Part shown: piece by piece, positions 49,797 through 58,707 of the stretch
Layout: the number at the start of each line of letters is the position of its first letter
How positions within the stretch are numbered: position 1 is the first letter of the stretch
Source of the DNA: Micromonospora ferruginea
Lineage (GTDB): Bacteria; Actinomycetota; Actinomycetes; Mycobacteriales; Micromonosporaceae
DNA: 64,000 bases
Direction: 5' to 3'
NCBI RefSeq assembly: GCF_013694245.2
Contig: NZ_CP059322.2
Location: forward strand, 3,355,001-3,419,000
Made by a program: the position numbers and the translations under genes
Notes under the pieces: model-generated
Database searches by the model: none
Seen by the model: the letters and a program-made list of their open reading frames with translations, nothing else
What the model was told of the DNA's origin: nothing

Positions 49797-51854
49797 TCAG
49801 GCGGCACGCAGGCGCCGGCCGGCGTCCCGTTCCCGGCCGTACGCGTCGGTGCGGCCCCACCGGCCGGGCACGTCGAGCAGCTCGATCCGGCCGTAGCCGG
49901 CGGGGATCGCGGGGTCCACCAGCAGGTTGTCCGCGCACGGGCGCAGCCCCAGCATGGTCGCGAGCAGCATCAGCAGGCCGCCGGAGGCCCACGACTGCGG
50001 GCGGCCGGCGGCCGGTAGCTGCACCGGGTACTTGGTGAGTCGGCGCGGGTAGCCGGCGATCACCTCCGGGACCGACCCGCCGAGCGTCTCCGCCGCGGCG
50101 AGCACCCCGGCGGCGACCTGCGCGGCCTCGGCGTCGTAGCCGTAGCGGCGCAGGCCGGCGGCGACCAGCGCGTTGTCCGACGGCCACACCGCGCCGAGGT
50201 GCGCGCCGACCGGGTTGTACGGCCGCTGGCCCTCCGCGTAGGTGCGCACGCCCCAGCCGGAGAAGAGGTCCGGCCCGCAGAGGTGCGCGGCCAGCGAGTC
50301 GGCCCGGTCGGGCTCGACGATCCCGCTCCACAGCAGGTGCCCGAGGCCGGAGGTGAGCGCGTCGACCGGCTGCCCGTCCGGGGTGATCGCCAGCGCGTAG
50401 TAGCCCCGCTGCGGCAGCCAGAAGTCCCGGTTGAACCGTTCCCGCAGGCAGGCCGCGTCGGCCTCCAGCCGCTCGGCGTACTCCGGGTCGTCCCAGAACT
50501 CGCGGGCCAGCCGGGCGCCCCGGATCCGCGCGTCGTAGGCGTAGCCCTGGAGTTCGCAGGTGGCCCGCGGGTAGGGCGGCTGGACGCCGTGCCGGTCGAC
50601 GATCGCCTCCGGCGAGTTGCGCCAGGTCTGGTTGGCCACCCCGTTGGTCGTGTTGCGCGGCTGGTAGCGCAGGTAGCCGTCGCCGTACGGGTCGCCGTAC
50701 TCGGTCAGCCAGTCCAGCGCCATCCGGGCCGGGTGGCGCAACTGCCGGACCAGGTCGGCGTCGCCGGTCCAGCGCTCGTACTCGTCGAGCAGGACGACGA
50801 AGAGCGGGGTGGTGTCGGCCGCGCCGTAGTAGAGCGCGGTGGGCTCGTCGCCGAACGCCGCCGCCTCGCCGTACCGCAGCTCGCCGAGGATCTTGCCGGG
50901 CTCCTCGTCGTGGTAGTCGTCGAGCTGCCCGCCCTGGGCCAGCGCCAGCATCCGCAGCGTCGCCGGGGTCAGCTCCGGCGTGAACGGCAGCGTCGCCAGG
51001 CAGGTGACCAGCGCGTCGCGGCCGTACAGCGTCATCGCCCAGGGCAGGCCGCCGACCGGCACCCGCTCGGCGTACGCCAGCGGGGTGTAGCGCAACGCCG
51101 CCAGGTCGGTCAGGGCCTGCCGGTACGCGGCGGCCAGCGGTTTGCGGTCGGCGACCAGTTCCGGCGCCTGGTCGAGCCAGCGGGCCAGGTCGTCGCGCAT
51201 GGACCGCCGGACCTGCTCCCGGTGGGAGTCGATGTCGGACCGCAGGTCCCGTTCCCCGGCGCCCTGGATGACCATGCTGACGTGCAGGTCGGTGCGCCAG
51301 GCGCCGTTCGGCTCGACCCGGATCCGGAACGTCATCCCCCGCTGGTCGACGTCGACCGGGGCGGTGCTGGAGACGCACGTCTCCCGGGTGAACCGCCCGC
51401 GCCGGTGACGGATCCGCAGCTCGTGGTGCTGCGGGTCGGTGGTGGCCGTCGGCCGGCGCGGACCGGGGTGGCGGATCTCGGCGGTGTCGGCGAAGTCGCT
51501 GCCGATCTCCATCCGCACCGTGAAATCGGCGGGCTCGGCGGCGTGGTTCAGCACCGTGAGCTGCTCGTGGAATCCCTCGTCGAGGCAGCGGTGCCGGATC
51601 ACCGAGACGTCGGCGTCGACGTAGTGGCTGGCGGCGCCGGGCACCAGCACGAAGCGGGTCTCGAAGTAGGTGAGGTCGTCGCGGGAGAGCGCCTGCAACC
51701 GCTCGCCGTCGACGGTGAGCACCCAGCGGGACAGGAACCGGGTGTCGAAGGAGAACAGGCCGATCGGCGCGCACGGGTGGGCTTCCATGTCGCCCTGCGC
51801 GTCGCCCATGGCGAAGGCGTTGCCGGCCAGGACCGAGACCAGTTCCTGCTTCAC
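49797..51854 (-). CDS. Amylo-alpha-1,6-glucosidase-like (glycogen debranching type) protein
   Basis: 685 residues. The N-terminal 190 residues are a GDE_N_bis beta domain (SVLAGNAFAMGDAQGDMEAH, FETRFVLVPGA, VDVDQRGMTFRIR). The C-terminal (alpha/alpha)6 barrel includes GLPWAMTLYGRDALVTC, where the Asp is a catalytic candidate, GELRYGEAAAFGDEP, DGYLRYQPRNTTNGVANQTW, LQGYAYDARIRGARLA and GLGHLLWSGI. The enzymes hydrolyse alpha-1,6 branch residues or related oligosaccharides; specificity is unproven. ATG at 51854 overlaps the SCP2 protein stop (ATGA), so the two form a coupled operon. Confidence 0.83.
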   Translation of the reverse strand: MKQELVSVLAGNAFAMGDAQGDMEAHPCAPIGLFSFDTRFLSRWVLTVDGERLQALSRDDLTYFETRFVLVPGAASHYVDADVSVIRHRCLDEGFHEQLTVLNHAAEPADFTVRMEIGSDFADTAEIRHPGPRRPTATTDPQHHELRIRHRRGRFTRETCVSSTAPVDVDQRGMTFRIRVEPNGAWRTDLHVSMVIQGAGERDLRSDIDSHREQVRRSMRDDLARWLDQAPELVADRKPLAAAYRQALTDLAALRYTPLAYAERVPVGGLPWAMTLYGRDALVTCLATLPFTPELTPATLRMLALAQGGQLDDYHDEEPGKILGELRYGEAAAFGDEPTALYYGAADTTPLFVVLLDEYERWTGDADLVRQLRHPARMALDWLTEYGDPYGDGYLRYQPRNTTNGVANQTWRNSPEAIVDRHGVQPPYPRATCELQGYAYDARIRGARLAREFWDDPEYAERLEADAACLRERFNRDFWLPQRGYYALAITPDGQPVDALTSGLGHLLWSGIVEPDRADSLAAHLCGPDLFSGWGVRTYAEGQRPYNPVGAHLGAVWPSDNALVAAGLRRYGYDAEAAQVAAGVLAAAETLGGSVPEVIAGYPRRLTKYPVQLPAAGRPQSWASGGLLMLLATMLGLRPCADNLLVDPAIPAGYGRIELLDVPGRWGRTDAYGRERDAGRRLRAA

Positions 51855-52234
51855 CGGGGCACCGGCCGGTAGGGGACGTCGGCCACGTCGCGGGGGTGCC
51901 GCGCGTCCGGCGGGCCGGGGAAGAGCCGGCGCAGCGTCATCAGCAGCCGCAGGTTGCCCTGCCCGGCCAGGTCGTTGCGCAGCAGCGCCGCGGCCAGGTG
52001 CAGGCGTCCGGCGGCGATCCGGTCGAACACCTCGCGGTCGGCGCGCACCACCAGGTCGGCCTCCTCGGCCGAGCGCTCCACCCGGACGTCCTGACGGTCG
52101 ATGGTCAGGTACCAGTGTTCGGTCCGGCCGCCCTCCCGCATGTCCAGCCGGACCGTCCCGGACGTGGTCTCGGGCAGCTCCGGGTGCCGGCCGGCCGCCG
52201 CCCGGGCCAGGTGCTCCGCGGCCGATGTGCTCAT
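51851..52234 (-). CDS. SCP2 sterol-transfer-like domain protein
   Basis: 127 residues. GTVRLDMREGGRTEHWYLTI, RVERSAEEADLVVRADREVF and RLHLAAALLRNDLAGQGNLR follow the SCP2-like fold, including the segment in which substrate is a tunnel-binding ligand or a redox intermediate in stand-alone actinobacterial versions. GGAGG lies 5 bases before the ATG at 52234. Translationally coupled to the debranching-type enzyme. The link between the two is unexplained. Confidence 0.75.
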   Translation of the reverse strand: MSTSAAEHLARAAAGRHPELPETTSGTVRLDMREGGRTEHWYLTIDRQDVRVERSAEEADLVVRADREVFDRIAAGRLHLAAALLRNDLAGQGNLRLLMTLRRLFPGPPDARHPRDVADVPYRPVPR

Positions 52235-52308
52235 CGGTGCCTCCCTCGTCCCGTCACGGTGGCGGACCGGTGTGCACGGCGTCGCCCGTGCCGCAGCGTT
52301 CCCGCCGG

Positions 52309-52341
52309 CCGGGTGAGTCCAACTCACCCGGACCGGGTGAG
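52309..52341. promoter_or_regulatory. Perfect 23-bp palindrome plus third half-site
   Basis: CCGGGTGAGT and ACTCACCCGG flank CCA (52309-52331); a further CCGGGTGAG follows at 52333-52341. It lies between the divergent SCP2/debranching operon and the GH88/105-like gene, 32-44 bases before the latter's ATG. Size and symmetry suit a LacI-, GntR- or MarR-type operator. Confidence 0.6.
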
Positions 52342-52372
52342 ACGGGCCGGCGGACCGGGTACTCCGACGGGC

Positions 52373-53353
52373 ATGTCGACCATCGGGGACGCCACCACCG
52401 AGCGGGTGCTGTCGGCGCTGCTGGCCATGCAACGGGAGTCCTGGGAGCAGGGCCTCACCGGGCAGGCGCTGCTCGACCTGGGCCGGCCGGAGGCGGCGTT
52501 GCTGGTCGCGGACGCCGCGGTGACCCGGCAGCGCCCGGACGGCCGGCTCGGTGAGTTCGCCGGCTCGGTCGGCGCGGTCAACGGCGCCGCCTGCGGCGAG
52601 GTGGTCCGGCACGCGGCGACCACGACCGGGGAGCCGAGGTACGCGGCGGCGTTGGCCGCGCAGCTCGACTGGCTGACCCGCCGGGCACCCCGGGACGCCG
52701 ACGGCACCCTGTTCCACCTGCTCGACAGCCGCCAGGTGTGGGCCGACACGGTCTACATGGTGGTGCCGCTGCTCGCGCTGGCCGGTCGGACCGAGCTGGC
52801 CGCCGCCCAGGTGGCCGGGCACCGGCGCCGGCTGCACGACCCGGGCACCGGCCTCTACGCGGCCCGCTGGGACAGCGACCGGGGCGAGCTGGACCGACCG
52901 CAGCCGTGGGGCACCGGCAACGGCTGGGTGGTCGCCGGCATCGCCCGGGCGCTGCGCCTGGCGCCGGGCTGGCCGGCGGGGGTACGCGCCGAGCTGGCCG
53001 GGCACGCCGAGGAGGTGCTGACCGCCTGCCTGCGCCACCGCACCGCGGACGGCCTCTTTCCCGACGTGCTCGACGACCCGGGCACGTTCACCGAGGCCAA
53101 CACCGCCCAACTGCTCGGGTACGCGGCGCTGACCGGGGTGGCCGACGGTTGGCTGCCGGCGGCCTGGCTGGACACCGGGGCGGAGTTGCTGGCGGCGGCC
53201 GGCCGGCGGGTGGACCGGCTCGGTCGGGTCACCGGCGTCAGCGGGGCGCCGGACTTCGCCGGCCCGGGCACCTCCCCCGAGGCGCAGGCCTGCCACCTGC
53301 TCGGGCGGGCCGCGCTGGGGCGGGCCCGGGCGGCGGTCAGTCCCGCCGGATGA
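52373..53353 (+). CDS. GH88/GH105-like glycoside hydrolase
   Basis: 326 residues, (alpha/alpha)6 type. LSALLAMQRESWEQGLTGQA, VRHAATTTGEPRYAAALAAQ, SRQVWADTVYMVVPLLALAG (the catalytic-Asp-bearing block, WADTVY) and WGTGNGWVVAGIARAL (HGRxNGW-like) match YteR-type unsaturated rhamnogalacturonyl or glucuronyl hydrolases. No signal peptide, so it acts on imported oligosaccharides. The ATG at 52373 begins the homology. Its end overlaps the convergent DinB gene by 17 bases. Substrate is inferred by family only. Confidence 0.78.
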   Translation: MSTIGDATTERVLSALLAMQRESWEQGLTGQALLDLGRPEAALLVADAAVTRQRPDGRLGEFAGSVGAVNGAACGEVVRHAATTTGEPRYAAALAAQLDWLTRRAPRDADGTLFHLLDSRQVWADTVYMVVPLLALAGRTELAAAQVAGHRRRLHDPGTGLYAARWDSDRGELDRPQPWGTGNGWVVAGIARALRLAPGWPAGVRAELAGHAEEVLTACLRHRTADGLFPDVLDDPGTFTEANTAQLLGYAALTGVADGWLPAAWLDTGAELLAAAGRRVDRLGRVTGVSGAPDFAGPGTSPEAQACHLLGRAALGRARAAVSPAG

Positions 53354-53846
53354 GCCCCCGCACGTACGCGGCCTGCCCGGCGTGCTGCAGGTCGTCGTCG
53401 AGCACGCTGACCAGCCGTACGCCGAGGGTGACCGGCGGGTCCCAACTGTCGTCGACGACCCGGTCCAGGTCGGCCGGACCGAGTCCGCGCAGGTACGCCA
53501 GGCTCCGCTCGACCACCGCCCGGTGGTAGTCGAGCAGCACGCCGCCGTCGGACGGTCGCACGGCGGCGATCTGCTCGGGGCCGTGGCCGTAGCCGGTGTC
53601 GTCCGGGTCGGGGCGCAGGCCGCACCGCTGCGCCCAGTCGCCGGTGACCCAGAGCTGCTCGGCGCCGAGCAGGTCGGCGACGTGGTGGTCCTGGATCCGG
53701 GTCAGGTGCCAGACCAGCCAGCCCACCGGGTTCGCCCCGTCGGCCGGCGCCTGGCGCAACTGCTCCGGGTCGAGCCCGTCGAGCGCCCCGGCGACGAGGT
53801 CCGGCAACCGCCCGTACGCCTCGGTCAGCAGATCGTTCACGTCCAC
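53337..53846 (-). CDS. DinB-family (DUF664) protein
   Basis: 169 residues. LLTEAYGRLPDLVAGALDGL, GWLVWHLTRIQDHHVADLLG with metal His residues, and LDDDLQHAGQAAYVRGLI with the C-terminal His form the DinB four-helix metal site. The opening matches mycothiol-dependent maleylpyruvate-isomerase-like members. The GTG at 53846 has GAGG about 6 bases upstream (GTG at 53840 is the alternative). Second DinB protein in the window; only distantly like the first. Confidence 0.82.
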   Translation of the reverse strand: MDVNDLLTEAYGRLPDLVAGALDGLDPEQLRQAPADGANPVGWLVWHLTRIQDHHVADLLGAEQLWVTGDWAQRCGLRPDPDDTGYGHGPEQIAAVRPSDGGVLLDYHRAVVERSLAYLRGLGPADLDRVVDDSWDPPVTLGVRLVSVLDDDLQHAGQAAYVRGLIRRD

Positions 53847-54060
53847 GTGCGCCTCACTCCCCCACCGTCTCGTGTCGTCCCCCGGGCAGTACCGCCCAGC
53901 GTGCCCGGCAAACCCGTCCGCCGGGTTTCGCACCATCTGCGGTGGCCCGTGGCGATCCGCGCCGAACCAGGGCAAGCTGGTAAAAGCGCAGGTCAGAGCC
54001 ATTCTGGCCACCCGAGGACGTGCGGCCGGAGCGCACCGAACACGTCCGAAGGAGTACGCC

Positions 54061-55164
54061 ATGGCCGCACCCGTCATCCGTTCCGTCACCGCCGACGCCC
54101 CCGTCCTGCACCCCGGGCAGTCGACCACCGTGCGGGTCGACGCCTACCACCCCGACTCCCGGCTGCTGACCTTCTCCGGCCGGGTCAGCGACCCCACCGG
54201 GACGGCCTGGGACGGCCCGGTCCGGGTGGACCTGAGCGTCCCGCTGACGATCCAGCTCGCCAGCGCCTCGCCCGGCGTCACCGTCACGGCCGGCGGGTCC
54301 GACCCGACCCGCTTCACCGTCACCGTGCTGGCCGGCCGGGGCACGGTGACGCTGACCGCGACCGCGCGCGACGGCGCCGGGCGCACCGGCACGGGCAGCA
54401 CCACGCTGACGGTGCCGCTGCTGGTGGGCATGAGCGCCGAGAAGGGCGCGCGGACCCAACGGGTCGTCGCCGACTACCCGGGCATCCGCTACATGCGCGA
54501 CTTCGGCACCGACGGCCCCGACGCCGACGCGCTGCCGGAGCTGCCCGCGCTGAACGCGGGCAAGTTCGTCGACGCGCCGTCGGCCGTCATGCACGTCTCC
54601 TGGAAGGACGACGTCGAGCAGTTGACCGGCTGGCTCGACGGCGTGAGCCGGCCGATCTACCTGACCTGGTACCACGAGCCGATGGGTGACGTGCCCCCGG
54701 CGACGTACCGGGCGACCGCCAGCCGGGTGACCCAGATCGTGGCCGCGCACCGCAACCGGCGGTGGGTGCTCGGGCACGGCCCGATCGTCACCCGCTACTG
54801 GTTGGACGAGGGCGGCGGCAACCCGACGGACTGGGGCTATCCGGGCATGACGCACTACGGGGTGGACTGCTACTCGCGGGACACCGCGGCGTACTGGCCC
54901 GCCTCCCGGATGTTCGGGGTGGCCCTCGGCAAGGTGCGTGCCGCCTATCCGGGGATCCGGCTGCTGGTGCCGGAGTACGGGCTGAGCCGGATCACCACCG
55001 ACCCCACCGGCGCGGGCCGGGCCCAGACGATCCGGGACCACGTGACGTGGCTGCGTCAGCAGAACGACGTGGACGCGATCGCGTACTGGAACAACTGGGC
55101 GGAGTTCGAGTTGGGCGACCCGCCGCTCGAGGCGACGGCCTGGCGCGGCCTCCAGCTTCCCTGA
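54061..55164 (+). CDS. GH26-like glycoside hydrolase with N-terminal Ig-like domain
   Basis: 367 residues. Residues 1-118 are a beta-sandwich (SGRVSDPTGTAWDGPVRVDL, VTLTATARDGAGRTGTGSTT). From 120 a TIM-barrel-like part begins (LLVGMSAEKGARTQRVVADY); YLTWYHEPMGDV places a Glu after strand 4 like GH26 acid/base residues, and LLVPEYGLSR a second Glu at the nucleophile position, followed by AIAYWNNWAEFEL. Family members cut mannans or other beta-glycans. There is no signal peptide in this reading, which is odd for such an enzyme. AAGGAG precedes the ATG by 7 bases. Confidence 0.7.
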   Translation: MAAPVIRSVTADAPVLHPGQSTTVRVDAYHPDSRLLTFSGRVSDPTGTAWDGPVRVDLSVPLTIQLASASPGVTVTAGGSDPTRFTVTVLAGRGTVTLTATARDGAGRTGTGSTTLTVPLLVGMSAEKGARTQRVVADYPGIRYMRDFGTDGPDADALPELPALNAGKFVDAPSAVMHVSWKDDVEQLTGWLDGVSRPIYLTWYHEPMGDVPPATYRATASRVTQIVAAHRNRRWVLGHGPIVTRYWLDEGGGNPTDWGYPGMTHYGVDCYSRDTAAYWPASRMFGVALGKVRAAYPGIRLLVPEYGLSRITTDPTGAGRAQTIRDHVTWLRQQNDVDAIAYWNNWAEFELGDPPLEATAWRGLQLP

Positions 55165-55193
55165 GCCTAGAATGGCCTGATGAGGCGGAGCCG

Positions 55194-56021
55194 GTGACCG
55201 GCGGGAACGGGACGGACCGGGGCCACGCCCACGTCTGCCTGGTCTACGACGACCCGGCCGTGCTGCACGCCCGGGCGGTCGCGGAGGTCGGCGCCGGCCT
55301 CGCCGCGGGCGAGCAGGTCTGGCTGGTCGGCTCGGAGGAGCCGGACGCGGTGGCCCGCCGGCTGGCGTCGGTGCCCGGCTTCGTCGCCGCGCGGCGGGCC
55401 GGCGCGGTGCGGCTGTTCCGGGTCGACGAGGCCTACCGGCGGGACGAGGTCGTCGACCCGGAGACGCAGGTCCGGGCGTACGTGCGGGCCACCGACGAGG
55501 CGCTGGCCGCCGGCCACACCGGGCTGCGGGTGCTGGCCGAGGCGACCGACCTGGTCCGCACCCGGGCCCAGCGCGACGCGTTCGCCCGCTACGAGCACCG
55601 CGTCGACCACTGGATCCGGCACCGGCCGATGTCGGCGGTCTGCGCCTACGACCGTCGGGCGCTCGGCGACGCGGCGATCGCCGAGCTGGCCTGCCTGCAC
55701 CCGCGGACCAACGCCGACGTGCTGTTCCGGCTGCACGCCGGTGACGACGACGCGGTGCTGGCGCTCACCGGCGAGGTGGACCCGACCGACGAGCACCTGT
55801 TCGCCACCGCGCTGGAGCGGGCCGACCCGCGGCCGGTGGCCGGGCGGCTCGTCCTCGACGCGACCGACCTGCGCTTCGTCGACCACCGCGCCCTGCTGCG
55901 TCTCGGCGAGCACGCCCGCCGCCACGACGCGGTCGCGGTGCTGCGCACCCGCCGCCCGGCCACCGCCCGGCTGGTCGAGCTGCTGGACCTGGCCGAGGTG
56001 CGCGCGGAGGTGGTCCGATGA
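55194..56021 (+). CDS. MEDS-STAS sensor/anti-sigma-antagonist fusion
   Basis: 275 residues. Residues 8-170 are an MEDS (DcmR-type sensory) domain: HVCLVYDDPAVLHARAVAEV, LAAGEQVWLVGSEEP and MSAVCAYDRRAL. Residues 190-272 are a STAS domain (VLALTGEVDPTDEHLFATAL, GRLVLDATDLRFVDHRALLR), though the usual phospho-Ser position reads DLRFVDH. STAS proteins release sigma factors by binding anti-sigma kinases; the MEDS part would supply a ligand signal. GTG at 55194 with GGCGGAG upstream and a TAGAAT -10-like hexamer near 55168. Coupled to the next gene. Confidence 0.8.
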   Translation: MTGGNGTDRGHAHVCLVYDDPAVLHARAVAEVGAGLAAGEQVWLVGSEEPDAVARRLASVPGFVAARRAGAVRLFRVDEAYRRDEVVDPETQVRAYVRATDEALAAGHTGLRVLAEATDLVRTRAQRDAFARYEHRVDHWIRHRPMSAVCAYDRRALGDAAIAELACLHPRTNADVLFRLHAGDDDAVLALTGEVDPTDEHLFATALERADPRPVAGRLVLDATDLRFVDHRALLRLGEHARRHDAVAVLRTRRPATARLVELLDLAEVRAEVVR

Positions 56022-56980
56022 GGACCGGTGCGGCCGCCGGCCACAAGGGCTACTTCCACGAGGCGCTGCTCTACTACGACGACGACGAACTGCTGGCCGT
56101 GGTGCTGCCGTTCCTGCTCGGCGGGATCGAGGCCGGTGAGCGCGCGGCGGTGAGTTTCGGTGACCACAACGCCGAACTCCTCCGCCGGGCGCTGCCCACC
56201 GGCGCCGACGTCACCTTCCTGCCCGGCGGCGACGTCTACGCCCGGCCCGCGGCGGCGATCCGCGCCTACCGGGAGTGCCTCGGGTCGTTCATGGTGGGCG
56301 GCACGACGCAGATCCGGATGGCCGGGGAGCTGCCGCCGCTGCTGCTCGGCGCGACCTGGGACGCCTGGGCCCGCTACGAGTCGGCGATCAACCACGTCTA
56401 CGACGACTTCCCGCTCTGGGGCATCTGCGCCTACGACCGCCGGATCGCACCGCCACACGTGCTGGCCGACGTGACCCGGACCCACCCCCGCCTCACCCGG
56501 CCGGGCGACGTCCACGAGCCGACCGGGGTCTACGCCGAGCCGGACAGCTATCTGGCCGACTGCCGGCCGGCCCTGCCGGACCCGCTGCAGCACACCGCGC
56601 CGGTGGTCGAGCTGGTGGACCCGACACCGGCCCGGGCCCGGGAGGCGGTCCGCGCCGCCGACTCCGGCCTGCTCCCGCCGGACGACGTCGACGACCTGGT
56701 GATGGCCGTCAGCGAGGTGGTGTGCAACGCGCTGCGGCACGGGACGCCGCCGGTGCGCCTGCGACTGTGGCGCGCGCCGGACCGGATGGTGGTGACCGTG
56801 CACGACCGCGGTCCCGGCCCCAAGGACCCGTACGCCGGGCTGCTGCCGGCGGGCGACGGGACCGAGGGCGGCCTGGGGCTGTGGATCAGCCACCAGAGTT
56901 GCGACCACGTGACCCACCACCGGGACGCCGACGGTTTCACCATCCGACTGACGGCGGGGAATGCGCACTTCCCGGTCTGA
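56018..56980 (+). CDS. MEDS-HATPase anti-sigma-type kinase
   Basis: 320 residues. The MEDS domain (12-175) opens with YFHEALLYYDDDELLAVVLP and includes GGIEAGERAAVSFGDHN and GICAYDRRIAPP. Residues 190-318 are a GHKL ATPase of the RsbW/SpoIIAB type: N-box LVMAVSEVVCNALRHG, G1 VTVHDRGPGP, G2 GGLGLWI. ATG at 56018 overlaps the preceding stop (ATGA). With the MEDS-STAS protein it looks like a self-contained partner-switching pair in which both partners carry the same kind of sensor; no sigma factor is adjacent. Confidence 0.82.
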   Translation: MRTGAAAGHKGYFHEALLYYDDDELLAVVLPFLLGGIEAGERAAVSFGDHNAELLRRALPTGADVTFLPGGDVYARPAAAIRAYRECLGSFMVGGTTQIRMAGELPPLLLGATWDAWARYESAINHVYDDFPLWGICAYDRRIAPPHVLADVTRTHPRLTRPGDVHEPTGVYAEPDSYLADCRPALPDPLQHTAPVVELVDPTPARAREAVRAADSGLLPPDDVDDLVMAVSEVVCNALRHGTPPVRLRLWRAPDRMVVTVHDRGPGPKDPYAGLLPAGDGTEGGLGLWISHQSCDHVTHHRDADGFTIRLTAGNAHFPV

Positions 56981-57099
56981 CCGTCCGACCGACCGGCGGG
57001 CCGGGGGCGGGGCGGGCTCGACGGCGCGCGCGGACACGGTACCGTTGCGCGTCATCGTGCCCTGTGGCGTGGCGCTGGCGAACCGACGGAGGATGGCGC

Positions 57100-58611
57100 A
57101 TGTCCAACGCTGAGGAACCGTTCGCACCCCACGACGACGTGTCCGCGCGCCCGCGGTTCGACCAGGCGCTGCGCGGCTACGACAAACGTCAGGTGGACCG
57201 CTACGTCGAGCAGATGGACGGCGAGGTCGGCTCGCTGAGCGTCGCGCGCGACCGGGCGTACGCGCAGGTCCGCGAATTGACCGCGCAGATGCAGCGGGCG
57301 CAGGCCGAGGCGGTCGAGCTGCGCGACCGTCCGACGGCGGTGGACCGGGCGTCCTTCCGCGACCTCGGCCCGATGGTCGACCAGATCCTCGACCTGGCCG
57401 AGAAGCAGGCCGGCCAGATCACCGAGATGGCCGCCAAGCGCGCCGACGACTTCTCGGCCCAGGCGGAGAAGGTGCTGGTCGCGGCGCAGGAGCAGGCCGC
57501 GCGGGACCGGCGCGAGCTGGAGGAGGAGCTGTCCACCCGCCGGGCCGAGCAGGAGCGGGCGGACGAGGAGCGGCGGGCCACCGCGCAGGCGGAGCTGACC
57601 GCCGTGCGGGAGCTGGCGGAGAAGCTGCGCGCCGAGGGCCAGGCCGTGCACGACCGGGCCCAGCAGGAGGCGAAGCGGATCACCGAGCAGAGCACGCAGC
57701 AGGTCGAGCAGGCCCGGTCCGCGTCCGAGGCGCTGGTGAAGGCCGCACGCACCCAGATCCAGCAGGAGGTGCAGGCCAACCGCAGCAAGGCCCAGCAGGA
57801 GCTGGCCCAGTGGCAGGCCACCATGGCCCGGGAGCTGGACGAGCGGCGGGCCGCGGCCGAGCAGGAGCTGGCCGACCGGGCGGTGGCCGCCGAGCGGGAC
57901 ATCGCCGCGCTGGTCGCCGAGGCCCAGCAGTACGCCACCGAGGTGCGCGAGCGGGCCGACCTGGAGAACGCGACGCACCAGGAGCAGCTCGCCACCGTGC
58001 AGCGCGACATCCAGCAGCGTCAGGAGACGTTGACCCAGCTCAAGGCCGAGCTGGAGACCGTCGATCAGCAGTTGGAGCAGACCCGCGGGGAGATCGCCAC
58101 GATCGAGCGGGACGGTGCCGAGCTGGAGGAGCGGCTGGTCGTCGTACGCCGGGACCTGACCGCGGAGACCAAGCGGCTGGACGAGGCCCGGCGCGCGGCG
58201 GAGCTGGCCGAGCAGCACGCCAAGGAGACCCGGGCCCGGGTGCAGCGGGAGGCGAAGCGGGTGGCCGACCTGGCCGCGGCGGCGGTGATGGCGGCCGCCG
58301 CGGGTGGCGGCGAGACCGCCGAGTACCCGCAGGTGGCGGCGCGTCTGCTCGGGCCGGCGGCAGCCGAGCCGCTGGTCGGCGGGCGGTCCGAGAACGGCCG
58401 GCCCGAGCACGAGCCGTCCGAGACCGAACGGTCCGACACGGAGCAGGCCGGGGCCGAACGGTCCGAGGCGGAGCGGCCCAGCGCGGAGCCGTTCATCGAG
58501 CGGCTGGACGGGCCGAGCTTCGACGCGTTCGCGGTGCGCACGCCGGCGCCTCGCCCGGTGCCCGAGGCGGAGAACACCGGCCCGGACACCACCGTCCGCA
58601 CCCCGGCCTGA
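57100..58611 (+). CDS. DivIVA-like coiled-coil protein
   Basis: 503 residues. After a 15-residue acidic lead, RPRFDQALRGYDKRQVDRYV is the DivIVA N-terminal membrane-targeting motif (GYDxxQVD). Residues 45-400 are almost unbroken charged coiled coil (RAEQERADEERRATAQAEL, QQVEQARSASEALVKAARTQ), and the last 100 residues are Glu/Ser/Pro-rich with ESER-type short repeats. Such proteins gather at poles or septa and organise cell-wall growth or chromosome placement in actinobacteria. GGAGG 8 bases before the ATG at 57100 fixes the start. No partner is next to it. Confidence 0.85.
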   Translation: MSNAEEPFAPHDDVSARPRFDQALRGYDKRQVDRYVEQMDGEVGSLSVARDRAYAQVRELTAQMQRAQAEAVELRDRPTAVDRASFRDLGPMVDQILDLAEKQAGQITEMAAKRADDFSAQAEKVLVAAQEQAARDRRELEEELSTRRAEQERADEERRATAQAELTAVRELAEKLRAEGQAVHDRAQQEAKRITEQSTQQVEQARSASEALVKAARTQIQQEVQANRSKAQQELAQWQATMARELDERRAAAEQELADRAVAAERDIAALVAEAQQYATEVRERADLENATHQEQLATVQRDIQQRQETLTQLKAELETVDQQLEQTRGEIATIERDGAELEERLVVVRRDLTAETKRLDEARRAAELAEQHAKETRARVQREAKRVADLAAAAVMAAAAGGGETAEYPQVAARLLGPAAAEPLVGGRSENGRPEHEPSETERSDTEQAGAERSEAERPSAEPFIERLDGPSFDAFAVRTPAPRPVPEAENTGPDTTVRTPA

Positions 58612-58620
58612 GCAGCGCCG

Positions 58621-58674
58621 GAGATCTTGGTACGGGATGGCCCCCGGAGGGGCACTCCTATACCAAGATCCCTC
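58621..58674. repeat. Imperfect palindrome, GATCTTGGTA type
   Basis: GATCTTGGTA (58623-58632) pairs with TACCAAGATC (58661-58670) and the stem continues imperfectly to the GGCCCC/GGGGC centre (18 of 23 positions pair). It begins 9 bases after the DivIVA-like gene's stop and can act as its terminator. The start GATCTTG is shared with the 70-bp repeats at 27188 and 36518, but the rest differs. Confidence 0.65.
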
Positions 58675-58707
58675 TGGGCCGGAGGGATGGATGGCGAATC
58701 CTGACAG

